Part shown: positions 35,421-43,660 of the stretch, piece by piece
How positions within the stretch are numbered: the first letter of the stretch is position 1
How the letters are laid out: every line of letters starts with the position of its first letter
Source: CAVYXF01 sp963772335
GTDB lineage: Bacteria > Pseudomonadota > Alphaproteobacteria > Rhizobiales > Rhodomicrobiaceae
NCBI GenBank assembly: GCA_963772335.1
Contig: CAVYXF010000001.1
Coordinates: 1,240,001-1,304,000, forward strand
Reading direction: 5' to 3'
DNA length: 64,000 bases
The notes under the pieces: model-generated
The model's input: only the letters and a program-made list of their open reading frames with translations
The model's database searches: none
What the model was told of the DNA's origin: nothing
Made by a program: the position numbers and the translations under genes

Positions 35421-37433
35421 TCACGCGATAGCGCGTTGGTGCCTTGCTGCCGTAAAATTGTGCACGAGCTCTGCTATTTCCGATTCAGGCACTGGCTTCG
35501 AATACAAGAAGCCTTGGGCTGCTGAGCAACCAATCTCGCGCAGCAACGCAACATCGCTGTCTGTGCCCACGCCCTCCGCCACGGTCGTCAGCCCGAGGCT
35601 CTTGCCTAAGCTCACAATGGCCGTGACGATCTTGGCGCTCTCGGAGCGAACATGCAGCGTTTTGATAAATGATCGGTCGATTTTGAGAGTATCAAACGGC
35701 AGTTCAGACAGGTAGCACAGGCTAGAATATCCAGTTCCGAAGTCGTCGAGAGCCATGCGAATGCCAATTGCCTTCAGTGAGTTGATGACTTCCTTCGCCA
35801 AAGCGAAATCAGCCACGAGTGCCTGCTCCGTCAACTCCACCTCGAGCCGCTGGGGCGCAAAGCCTGTTTCATAGAGAGCCCCACGGATTTTAACTGCGAG
35901 CAACTCGTCCTGGAGTTGCTGCGGCGAGATGTTTATGGCGAGGGTCAGGTCGGTTGGCAGGAGGCTTGCGGCTGTGCATGCTTGTTTCAGTACGGCCAGA
36001 GTCAAAGCGCTGATCTGGCCGGTATCTTCAGCCAGAGGAATGAATTGATCTGGATTGATGAGGCCCCTCGCCGGATGCCTCCAGCGGCTGAGCACCTCAA
36101 AACCCCGCAATTCGCCACTCGAAAGGTCAATGAGTGGCTGAAAATAGGGAACCACTTCTCCGCTCGAAATGCCTTGTCTGAGTTCCTCCTCGAGCAGAGC
36201 ACGTGTGTCAATATCCAGGCTTAAATCATAGACGCGCACCCGCCCACGCCCCTCGAGCTTGGCGCGGTAAAGTGCCATATCGGCCTTGCGGATCAGGTCC
36301 TCTTCCCCGACTGCGTTCGCGGGGTAAATCGCAAACCCTGCGCTTGCGCCGATCTGGATATGCGTGCCAGCGAGAGTCATGGGAGAAGAAAGTTCCTCGA
36401 CGATGCGCATTGCTATGGAGCGTGGGATTTCGTCATCCGCTTCGTATTCAACCAGCGCGACAAACTCATCGCCGCCATAACGTGCTCGAAGCTCACCCTC
36501 GCGCAGCACTTTCGCGATCCGCAGCGCCACCTCTTTGAGCACCAGGTCACCGATGAGATGGCCGTGACGATCATTGATTGGCTTGAATCGATCCAGGTCG
36601 ATCATCAGCAGTGCCAACTTGGATCCATTGAGATTGGCCCGCTCAATCGCGACGTGGAGGGCGTGTCGCATCGAGACGCGATTAGCCAATCCGGTTAGCA
36701 TGTCGTTAAGCGCTAAATGATTGATTTGTTCTTCTGTCGCCAGGAAAGCATTTGCCGATCTTGTCAAGCTCGTATTGAAGATCCGCCATACCACCAGTCC
36801 ACCAGCAATAGAAATAAGCAGCGCTGCGCCGATAATGACCAGGGCGCGCTGCTCAACTTGCGTGAGATCACTCCCAACGGAATTGATGACACTCTCAATA
36901 AAGCGTGATGTTCCGTCACTGAGGACTTTCTTGTGAAAGGCGTAGTCATCTCCATCGAGAATTCTTCTGGCGCCTACTGAGTCTTCCGAGCGAACTTTCG
37001 CAAAAGAATTACGCTCCAGCTCGACAAGGTGATCGTTGGAGGCACGCGTTTCTTCATTAAATCGCGCCACGACAGCGGGCGAGGCAAGTTCGCTCGCGGC
37101 AGCGATGCCTTGATCAATCAATGGGAGATTGTCGTTGTAGCGCTTTATCCAGCGCTCCTCGCCGGCTGCTGCCGCCATGTTTGCTGACATGGTGAGGCGC
37201 TCATCGGCGAGGAGGATCTGGTCTGCGGCGAGATGGGCCTGAAGTAAACGTTTGTATGCCGCGCGGAATTCGCTCTGGAAAACGAAGCGCTCCGCGACTA
37301 AACCCGCGGCGATCACAGCAATGCCTATCAGCGCCGCGAGTACGGCACGACGAGCCTTAGTCGCAGATTGCTTTGCAATAGACCCGGAGTGCATTGGCAA
37401 GGTTCCACTCCGACGGACTATGGCTGAATTCAA
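35421..37433 (-). CDS. Membrane GGDEF-EAL cyclic-di-GMP protein
   Basis: A 670-residue bifunctional signalling protein. Two membrane helices (about 29-48 and 197-216) enclose a roughly 150-residue periplasmic four-helix sensor. The diguanylate cyclase domain has an intact GGDEF at 320-324. The usual RxxD inhibitory site upstream reads REGE. The EAL domain has EVL at 446-448 in place of EAL but keeps the catalytic Glu, NISPQQLQ, LDDFGTGYSSL, KIDRSFI and VAEGV, so phosphodiesterase activity is plausible. It may make or degrade c-di-GMP depending on a periplasmic signal. It is monocistronic. Confidence 0.93.
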   Translation of the reverse strand: MNSAIVRRSGTLPMHSGSIAKQSATKARRAVLAALIGIAVIAAGLVAERFVFQSEFRAAYKRLLQAHLAADQILLADERLTMSANMAAAAGEERWIKRYNDNLPLIDQGIAAASELASPAVVARFNEETRASNDHLVELERNSFAKVRSEDSVGARRILDGDDYAFHKKVLSDGTSRFIESVINSVGSDLTQVEQRALVIIGAALLISIAGGLVVWRIFNTSLTRSANAFLATEEQINHLALNDMLTGLANRVSMRHALHVAIERANLNGSKLALLMIDLDRFKPINDRHGHLIGDLVLKEVALRIAKVLREGELRARYGGDEFVALVEYEADDEIPRSIAMRIVEELSSPMTLAGTHIQIGASAGFAIYPANAVGEEDLIRKADMALYRAKLEGRGRVRVYDLSLDIDTRALLEEELRQGISSGEVVPYFQPLIDLSSGELRGFEVLSRWRHPARGLINPDQFIPLAEDTGQISALTLAVLKQACTAASLLPTDLTLAINISPQQLQDELLAVKIRGALYETGFAPQRLEVELTEQALVADFALAKEVINSLKAIGIRMALDDFGTGYSSLCYLSELPFDTLKIDRSFIKTLHVRSESAKIVTAIVSLGKSLGLTTVAEGVGTDSDVALLREIGCSAAQGFLYSKPVPESEIAELVHNFTAARHQRAIA

Positions 37434-37584
37434 CTTACGATTGCGTTAAGGAGCCTGCCATCGGGGTAATTGGACCGAACTTGCTCGTGCTTTTACCCAT
37501 GGCATCGAGGTCGTCGCCTCGGCTCTTGGAAGTGCCTATACGGCGGCATCGCTCGGAAAGCGACGCAGGCGGCGCCGAAATAAC

Positions 37585-38094
37585 TCAGCTGAACCCGCTA
37601 TTGTCCGCCGCGATCATGCCGCTGCACCCGGCCAGGGCGCCCGGCTCCAGTTCCACGGCCAAGATCCGCGCCGGATCGGCGGGGCCGGGCAGCACGATCT
37701 GGCCGGCCGACACGGCCGCAAAACCGGCACGTGCGTAGTAAGGCAGGTCCCCGACCAGCACGACGAGTGACACCCCCCGCAGCCGCGCCTCGGCAAGGCT
37801 GTCGAGGATCAGCCGCAGCCCGGCGCCCCTGCCCTTATAGGCCGGCGCAACGGCAAGTGGGCCGAGCAGCATGGCGCCAGGCTCGGCGCCGATGGTTACG
37901 CTGGTCAGCTGGATGGCGCCGACCAGCACGTCTCCGTCCCAGGCGGTGAAAGCGATGGCCGGGCCCCTCGATGCCTCGCGCACGCGATAGGCGCTGCGGG
38001 CGAACCGCCCTGGGCCGAAGGCCTGCTCGTGAAGCTGGAATACCACCGCATCATCGCCCGGCTCTTGCCGCCGGACCGGATAATTATAGGTCAT
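37585..38094 (-). CDS. GNAT-family N-acetyltransferase
   Basis: A 169-residue acetyltransferase. The start ATG 38094 (MTYNYPVRRQEPGDD) fits the fold; 21 upstream codons are dropped. The acetyl-CoA loop is in LLGPLAVAPAYKGRGAGLRL (motif Q/RxxGxG/A at 88-92). The C-terminal GDLPYYARAGFAAVSAGQIV resembles the YhbS-like subgroup. The substrate is unknown. Confidence 0.87.
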   Translation of the reverse strand: MTYNYPVRRQEPGDDAVVFQLHEQAFGPGRFARSAYRVREASRGPAIAFTAWDGDVLVGAIQLTSVTIGAEPGAMLLGPLAVAPAYKGRGAGLRLILDSLAEARLRGVSLVVLVGDLPYYARAGFAAVSAGQIVLPGPADPARILAVELEPGALAGCSGMIAADNSGFS

Positions 38095-38364
38095 GAGAGC
38101 TTCCCGCTCGAAAACGGAATGAGGAGAAGAGGAGCTTTCGAGAGGCGGGGGATTCAACGCCGCTAGCGTTGATGGGCGGTCATCGCCTGCCCAAGGCCAC
38201 GCGAAAGCACGAATAGCGCGCGCCGGCGTCGTCGCGCTGCGTATGCGCGGCCGGCAACTTTCGCATGGCTTTCACGTTTCTGGCTCATAGCGCAGCGCCT
38301 ATATCACTGGCGATGTGTGCCGTCCAGCGGCAATTTCCCACCCGACAATCGTAAAGGAGCCATG

Positions 38365-39351
38365 ATGGGCGTTCTCGTTGACGGCATATGGCGCGATCAG
38401 TGGTATGACACCGAAAAATCCGGCGGGCGCTTCGTGCGGGAGGAGTCCACTTTCCGCAACTGGGTCACTGCGGACGGCAGCGCCGGCCCGAGCGGGGTGG
38501 GCGGCTTCAAGGCGCAAGCCGGCCGTTATCATCTCTACGTATCTTATGCCTGCCCATGGGCGCACCGCACACTGATCTTCCGCGCCCTCAAGGGCCTGCA
38601 GGACATGATCTCGGTCGATGTCGTGCATCCGCTGATGGCAGCCGAGGGCTGGACGTTCTCCGACGACTTCCCCGGCGCAACGGGTGACCGGGTGAATGGC
38701 CGCGCGCGCCTCTATGAGGTCTATCAGCTCGCCAAGCCCGACTACAGCGGACGCGCCACCGTGCCGGCGCTGTGGGATAAGGAGCAGCGCACCATCGTCT
38801 CGAACAAGTCCGCAGAAATCATCCGCATGCTCGGCAGCGCCTTCGACGGACTCGGCGCCAAGCCCGGCGAGTATTATCCGCCTACACTGCGCGAGACGAT
38901 CGACGAGATCAACGCGCGCGTCTACGACAAGATCAACAACGGCGTCTATAAATGTGGCTTTGCCACGCGCCAGCGCGCTTATGAGGCGGCTTTCAGCCCC
39001 CTTTTTCACGAGCTCGACGCCCTGGAGGAGCGGCTCGCGCTCCAGCGCTATCTCGCCGGCGATCGGCCGACCGAGGCGGACTGGCGGCTGTTCACCACGT
39101 TAATTCGGTTCGATGCGGTCTATTACAGCCACTTCAAATGCAACCGCCAGCGCATTACCGATTATCCGAACCTCTCGGGCTATCTGCGCGATTTGTATCA
39201 ACAGGACGGTGTCGCGGGGACCGTGCATATGGACCACATCAAATTCCACTATTACGCCTCGCACCGTAACATCAATCCGACCGGCATCGTGCCGCTCGGC
39301 CCGGCGCTCGACTTTTCTGCGCCGCATGACCGGGACCGGTTTACGGGCTGA
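38365..39351 (+). CDS. Glutathionyl-hydroquinone reductase
   Basis: A 328-residue omega/xi-class glutathione transferase of the YqjG/PcpF type, which removes glutathione from glutathionyl-hydroquinones. The catalytic Cys63 lies in SYACPWAHRT. The C-terminal domain carries YKCGFATRQRAYEAA and HYYASHRNINPTGIVP, both typical of this enzyme. The start at ATG 38365 is five bases after GGAG; the adjacent ATG 38362 is too close. Related proteins detoxify quinones and xenobiotics in the cytoplasm. It is divergent from the acetyltransferase. Confidence 0.92.
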   Translation: MGVLVDGIWRDQWYDTEKSGGRFVREESTFRNWVTADGSAGPSGVGGFKAQAGRYHLYVSYACPWAHRTLIFRALKGLQDMISVDVVHPLMAAEGWTFSDDFPGATGDRVNGRARLYEVYQLAKPDYSGRATVPALWDKEQRTIVSNKSAEIIRMLGSAFDGLGAKPGEYYPPTLRETIDEINARVYDKINNGVYKCGFATRQRAYEAAFSPLFHELDALEERLALQRYLAGDRPTEADWRLFTTLIRFDAVYYSHFKCNRQRITDYPNLSGYLRDLYQQDGVAGTVHMDHIKFHYYASHRNINPTGIVPLGPALDFSAPHDRDRFTG

Positions 39352-39397
39352 CGCGGGCTGGCGTTATAGGCGCGTTCGGCGCCGGCGCAGACGGCCG

Positions 39398-39853
39398 CTA
39401 CCAATGCTGGCCGACCGGCTGGCCTTCGAAGATCTCGGCGAGCCGCCGCGTGGTGCTGCGGGCGACGTCGGGAGGCGGGGCATTGATCGGGAAGAAGCGC
39501 TGCTCCAGGATCTCAAAGCTTGGCGCAGGGACGCGCGGCTGCTCCCAGTGACGCACGATGAACAGGGCCACGTGATCGCTTGGCGAGATATGGAAATTGG
39601 CAAAAATGCCATGCAACACCGGCGTGCCTTTGACGATCACGCCAGTTTCCTCCTCGACCTCGCGGGCGAGCGCGGCGATCAGCGTCTCGCGCCATTCGAC
39701 CCCGCCGCCGGGAAAATGCCAGCCGGGCTGGTAGCCGTGGCGCACCAGCAGCACCTCTTTGCTGTCTTTGAGGATCACCCCCTGGGCGCCGAGGGTCATG
39801 CCACGACGCAGCCGCCAATACGGCATCAGCATTTTCACGACACGTCGTTTCAT
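39398..39853 (-). CDS. Nudix hydrolase
   Basis: A 151-residue Nudix protein with a complete box GGGVEWRETLIAALAREVEE followed by ETGV, preceded by LLVRHGYQPGWHFPGGG. The basic N-terminus (MKRRVVKMLMPYWRLRRGMT) might be membrane-associated. The substrate is unknown. It converges on the glutathionyl-hydroquinone reductase gene. Confidence 0.88.
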   Translation of the reverse strand: MKRRVVKMLMPYWRLRRGMTLGAQGVILKDSKEVLLVRHGYQPGWHFPGGGVEWRETLIAALAREVEEETGVIVKGTPVLHGIFANFHISPSDHVALFIVRHWEQPRVPAPSFEILEQRFFPINAPPPDVARSTTRRLAEIFEGQPVGQHW

Positions 39854-40067
39854 GCCCTGCTCCCCCCTCGCGCCGCTTATGGCTCATTTGGGGCTGAAAT
39901 GTGTTACCCGCGCACCTGGCGCGGATTTTCTGATTCCCGGCCGCAAGGCAGCACGGTTTTACTGCACGGCGCAATAGGGCAGAAGGTGGATTGCGTTTGC
40001 TTCGGTTAGGAGGCGGGACGGTGGCCGGGTAGGCGAGTGGCGGCCGTTTACGCGGGGAATGCCTGGG

Positions 40068-41615
40068 CTATTCCATGACCTCGACAACACCGGCGGGTGC
40101 GCGGCGGGGCCCTTCCATCAGGAGCAGCAGCGGGATGACCGCTATCACTATCCACATCATGGCGCGGAAATCGTTGAGATAGCCGATGGTGGCGGCTTGG
40201 CTGGTGACGACCTGATTCAGCGCTGCCGCCCCCGCCGGGCTGTGCCAATCCCAGACATGAGGCAGCCAGGGCTGCTGCATAGCCGTGCGGAACGGCGTCA
40301 GATGCGCGGCAAGGCTCGAATGCACCACCTGCGTGGTCTGGGTCAGCATGGTGATCATCACCGAAATGCCGATCGAAGAGCCGATATTGCGCATAAGTGA
40401 GAACATCGCCGTGCCGTCATTGCGGTATTGCGGGTTGAGGGTGGCGAAGGTGATAGTCGAGAGCGGCACGAACACGAAGCCGAGGCCAATGCCCTGGATG
40501 ACGCCGGTGGTCACGATGGTCGCGATGCTCACGTCAGTGGTGAACCCCGCCATCTGATGCAGCGCGACCGCCATCATGATGAAGCCGAACAGGATGAGGT
40601 AGCGCACATCCACCCGGCCGATCATCCGCCCGACGGCTATCATGGCGATCATTGAGCCGATGCCGCGGGGGGCGAGCACCAGACCGGCGGTCACGACGGG
40701 AAAGCCCATCAGCTCCTGCAGGAAAGGCGGCAGCAGCGCCAGCGTCGCCAGCAGCACAATGCCGACGATGAAGATCATCGCGAGGCCCACCGCGAAATTA
40801 CGGTCCTTGAACAGCGCCGGCCGCAGGAACGGGTTCCTCGCGGTGAACATCTGCACGAAGAACATGTAAAGGCAGACGGCGAAGACCGCGCCTTCGATGA
40901 TGATCTCGGTCGAGGAGAACCAATCCTGGGACTGGCCGCGGTCGAGCATGATCTGTAGCGCGCCAATCGAGAGGCTGAGGAGCGCAAAGCCGAACCAGTC
41001 AAAGGGCAGGCCCGGACGCTTCTCGGTCTCCGAGACGAACGCGATGATGCCGGCGAGCGCAAGGATGCCGACCGGCAGGTTGATATAGAAGGTCCAGCGC
41101 CAATCATAATATTCGGTGAGCCAGCCGCCGAGCGTCGGCCCGAGGATCGGCCCGAGCATGACGCCCAGCCCCCACATCGCCATCGCCGAGCCATGCTGCT
41201 CGCGCGGATAGGTGTCGAGCAGCACGGCCTGCGACAATGGCACGAGGCCGGCGCCGAATGCACCCTGCAGGAGACGGAAGATCACCATCTGCGGCAGCGA
41301 CGTAGCCGCGCCGCAGAGCATGGAGGTGAGGGTGAAGCCGGCGACCGAGACGATGAACAGCCGCTTGCGCCCGAAGCGCGCGGCCAAATACCCGGTCGGC
41401 GCGGTCATCACCGCGGCGGCGACGATATAGGAGGTCAGCACCCAGGAGATCTGGTCCTGGGTGGCCGACATCGAACCCTGCATATGGGGCAAGGCGACGT
41501 TGGCGATGGTCGTGTCCAGCGCCTGCATGATGGTCGCCAGCATGATCGGAATGGTGGTGAGCAGTCGGTCGAGAGCCGTCGGCTCCGACCGGCCGGAGAG
41601 GGCCGCGGCAGTCAT
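40068..41615 (-). CDS. emrB: DHA2-family multidrug efflux permease (EmrB type)
   Basis: A 515-residue, 14-helix major facilitator drug/proton antiporter. DHA2 motifs are visible: LDTTIANVALPHMQGSMSAT in helix 1, GYLAARFGRKRLF between helices 2 and 3, motif C as GVMLGPILGPTLGGWLTE, and YDWRWTFYINLPVG. It overlaps the emrA stop by 4 bases. With the HlyD-type adaptor and an outer-membrane channel it would expel drugs or aromatic compounds across both membranes. No channel gene is adjacent. Confidence 0.93.
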   Translation of the reverse strand: MTAAALSGRSEPTALDRLLTTIPIMLATIMQALDTTIANVALPHMQGSMSATQDQISWVLTSYIVAAAVMTAPTGYLAARFGRKRLFIVSVAGFTLTSMLCGAATSLPQMVIFRLLQGAFGAGLVPLSQAVLLDTYPREQHGSAMAMWGLGVMLGPILGPTLGGWLTEYYDWRWTFYINLPVGILALAGIIAFVSETEKRPGLPFDWFGFALLSLSIGALQIMLDRGQSQDWFSSTEIIIEGAVFAVCLYMFFVQMFTARNPFLRPALFKDRNFAVGLAMIFIVGIVLLATLALLPPFLQELMGFPVVTAGLVLAPRGIGSMIAMIAVGRMIGRVDVRYLILFGFIMMAVALHQMAGFTTDVSIATIVTTGVIQGIGLGFVFVPLSTITFATLNPQYRNDGTAMFSLMRNIGSSIGISVMITMLTQTTQVVHSSLAAHLTPFRTAMQQPWLPHVWDWHSPAGAAALNQVVTSQAATIGYLNDFRAMMWIVIAVIPLLLLMEGPRRAPAGVVEVME

Positions 41616-42802
41616 TTTGCGGTCTCGACGGTGCTGGCCTTGGCGGCCCCATCGCCGAACCAGGACAGGGCGGTTTTGACGAGGCCCGGCAGCTCGCGCT
41701 GGTGGTGGGTGTCGATCTCAACCTCGGTGCTCATGCCGGCGCGCAGGATTTCGGCGTCCTGCGAGGCGTCAACCGCGATGCGCACGGGGATGCGCTGCAC
41801 GACCTTCACCCAGTTGCCGGTGGCGTTCTGGGCTGGGATGACCGAAAACTCCGCGCCAGTCGCTGGCGCAAGACTCTTCACCGTGCCGTGCCAGACCTTG
41901 TCTGGATAGGTATCAACCCAGATGTCGACCTTCTGGCCAGGCTTGACGTAGGTCAGCTGGATTTCCTTGAAATTGGCATCGATCCAGAGGTTCTGCGCCG
42001 AGACCAGGCTCATCACCGCGCCGCCCGGGGCCACATATTGGCCGGGCTGCGGCAGGTTCGAGGCAACGCCGTCGAACGGCGCCTTGACGTTGGTGTGCGC
42101 AAGGTCAAGCTGGGCCTTATCCAGCGCGGCCTTGGCCTGGAGATATTGTGGAATTGCCTCGACCGCGGTATCGGCGCTGCCGCCGAGCTTGGCGAGCGTG
42201 GTCTGCATGGCTTGGCTGTCGAGTACGACCTGCTGGCGCGCGGCATCGAGCGCGTTCTTGGTGTCGTCCAGCGTCTGCTGGGAGACCACGCTGTTTTTCT
42301 CCAGCGCTGCCTGCCGGTCGTATTTGCGCTGGGCGTAGTCGAAATTGATCTTGGCGAGTGCGAGGCTTTCCTGCTGCTGCTTGTAGGTTTCTTTCAGCGC
42401 GTTGAGGTCCTGAGCTGTTTCCGCGAGATTGGCCTTGGCCTGCTCGACGGCGATCTCAAAGGGGCGGCGCTCGACATGGAACAGCACATCGCCCGCCTGC
42501 ACATGCTGATTTTCATGCACGGCGACGTCGGAAATCGATCCGCTGATCTGCGGGCTGACCGCAACCATATCGGCCTGAACATAGGCGTTGTCGGTCTCGA
42601 CATAGCGCCCGCCGGTGTAGTACCACCACGCGCCGCCGATGATCACGGCAAGCGGGCCGGCGATCAGCAGCAGCGGGCGCAGCCAGCGCCGCCGCGCTTT
42701 TGGTTTTACCGGTGTGAGAAGCACCGCAGGAGCTGCGGTCGCTGCCGGGTCGGCATCCTCGACCTCCGGCGCAAGGCCGGTTTCTGTGACTCTTTGGTCC
42801 AT
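41612..42802 (-). CDS. emrA: Efflux periplasmic adaptor (EmrA/HlyD type)
   Basis: A 396-residue membrane fusion protein with one N-terminal helix (about 38-57), the split lipoyl/barrel-sandwich segments (VETDNAYVQADMVAVSPQIS and VKAPFDGVASNLPQPGQYV), a long coiled coil between them (about 115-215) and the beta-barrel segment LWIDANFKEIQLTYVKPGQKV, exactly the EmrA signature. It lies 10 bases after the marR gene and overlaps emrB. Confidence 0.93.
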   Translation of the reverse strand: MDQRVTETGLAPEVEDADPAATAAPAVLLTPVKPKARRRWLRPLLLIAGPLAVIIGGAWWYYTGGRYVETDNAYVQADMVAVSPQISGSISDVAVHENQHVQAGDVLFHVERRPFEIAVEQAKANLAETAQDLNALKETYKQQQESLALAKINFDYAQRKYDRQAALEKNSVVSQQTLDDTKNALDAARQQVVLDSQAMQTTLAKLGGSADTAVEAIPQYLQAKAALDKAQLDLAHTNVKAPFDGVASNLPQPGQYVAPGGAVMSLVSAQNLWIDANFKEIQLTYVKPGQKVDIWVDTYPDKVWHGTVKSLAPATGAEFSVIPAQNATGNWVKVVQRIPVRIAVDASQDAEILRAGMSTEVEIDTHHQRELPGLVKTALSWFGDGAAKASTVETAK

Positions 42803-42812
42803 GGTTTTCGCT

Positions 42813-43298
42813 TCAGTCTTGTTCTGCTGGAAGGGCCTGGGGCAATTTCTTCGCCTCGGCCTCGCAATCGATCAGGTTCTGGCGCATGTGCTGCAGCGCC
42901 TCGACCATCATGGCCAGTGTCTCAGGGGGAAGCCCCGCAAGCGCATCGGCGCGGGTCTCGGCCGCCAGGTTCCACATCGTGTCGATGAGCGGCGCGGCCG
43001 TTGCGGTGAGATAGAGCTGCACCGCCCGGCGGTCGGCAGGATCGGGCCGGCGCTCGACCAGGCCCGCCTCTTCGAGGCGGTCGATCAGGCGGGCGAGCGA
43101 GATCGGCTGGATTTCCATCAGCTCCGCAAGCGTCGCCTGATTGATGCCTTCGCGGCGCGACAAATGCGCAAGTGTCTGCCACTGCGTCTCGGTCAGGCCG
43201 AGGTCGCGTGCGCGGCGCGTGAAATTGCGCCGCATCAGACGCGAGACGTCTTTCATCAGGAAGCCGATATTCTGTTCGGGGTCGCGCCTTGCGGCCAT
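42813..43298 (-). CDS. MarR-family regulator of the EmrAB operon
   Basis: A 161-residue MarR protein and first gene of the efflux operon. The winged helix covers about 35-105: GLTETQWQTLAHLSRREGIN, recognition helix ATLAELMEIQPISLARLIDR, wing RPDPADRRAVQLYLT with the conserved Asp-Arg pair. The ribosome site GGAGGGGAGG lies just before ATG 43298. A palindrome at 43331-43361 is the likely operator. As in other MarR-EmrAB systems, ligand binding would release the operon. Confidence 0.92.
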   Translation of the reverse strand: MAARRDPEQNIGFLMKDVSRLMRRNFTRRARDLGLTETQWQTLAHLSRREGINQATLAELMEIQPISLARLIDRLEEAGLVERRPDPADRRAVQLYLTATAAPLIDTMWNLAAETRADALAGLPPETLAMMVEALQHMRQNLIDCEAEAKKLPQALPAEQD

Positions 43299-43660
43299 GA
43301 CCTCCCCTCCGATTGCATACCAAGCTTATAGTAAGCTACATATATTATATATTGCGCTTACATTCAAGCGACCGCTGGATCGCCGCCTTGGCTGTTCCGG
43401 CCTGATGGGAGGAGAGAGATGGGCCTAGACAAGGGGAAGGAATCACTGAGGCTTGGGACAGCTGCGTCAGCAGTCCAGCCTATTGAGATGCGGCATGAAA
43501 AGAAGTTTTGGCTTGATGATTATGATCTTTGAGCTTAACCAGCAGCTTTACATTATCCGAGTTAAAGCAATGTACTCGTAGCGATGCGTGGAAGCGGCGG
43601 AAGAATGACCGCGCCGGCTAATACCCCGCGGGCGGATTGTGTGTTGAAGGATTTGATCCC
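43299..43660. other. Divergent region between the MarR-EmrAB operon and the protease-fusion gene
   Basis: These 362 bases hold the MarR operator candidate near the left end and must hold the promoter of the plus-strand fusion gene. The middle part has lower GC than the neighbouring genes. No further gene is visible. Confidence 0.4.
43331..43361 (-). promoter_or_regulatory. Candidate MarR operator of the efflux operon
   Basis: GTAAGC (43331-43336) and GCTTAC (43356-43361) are complementary half sites flanking an AT-rich core containing TATATTATATATT. It is 33-63 bases before the marR start, in the expected promoter position. Confidence 0.5.
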
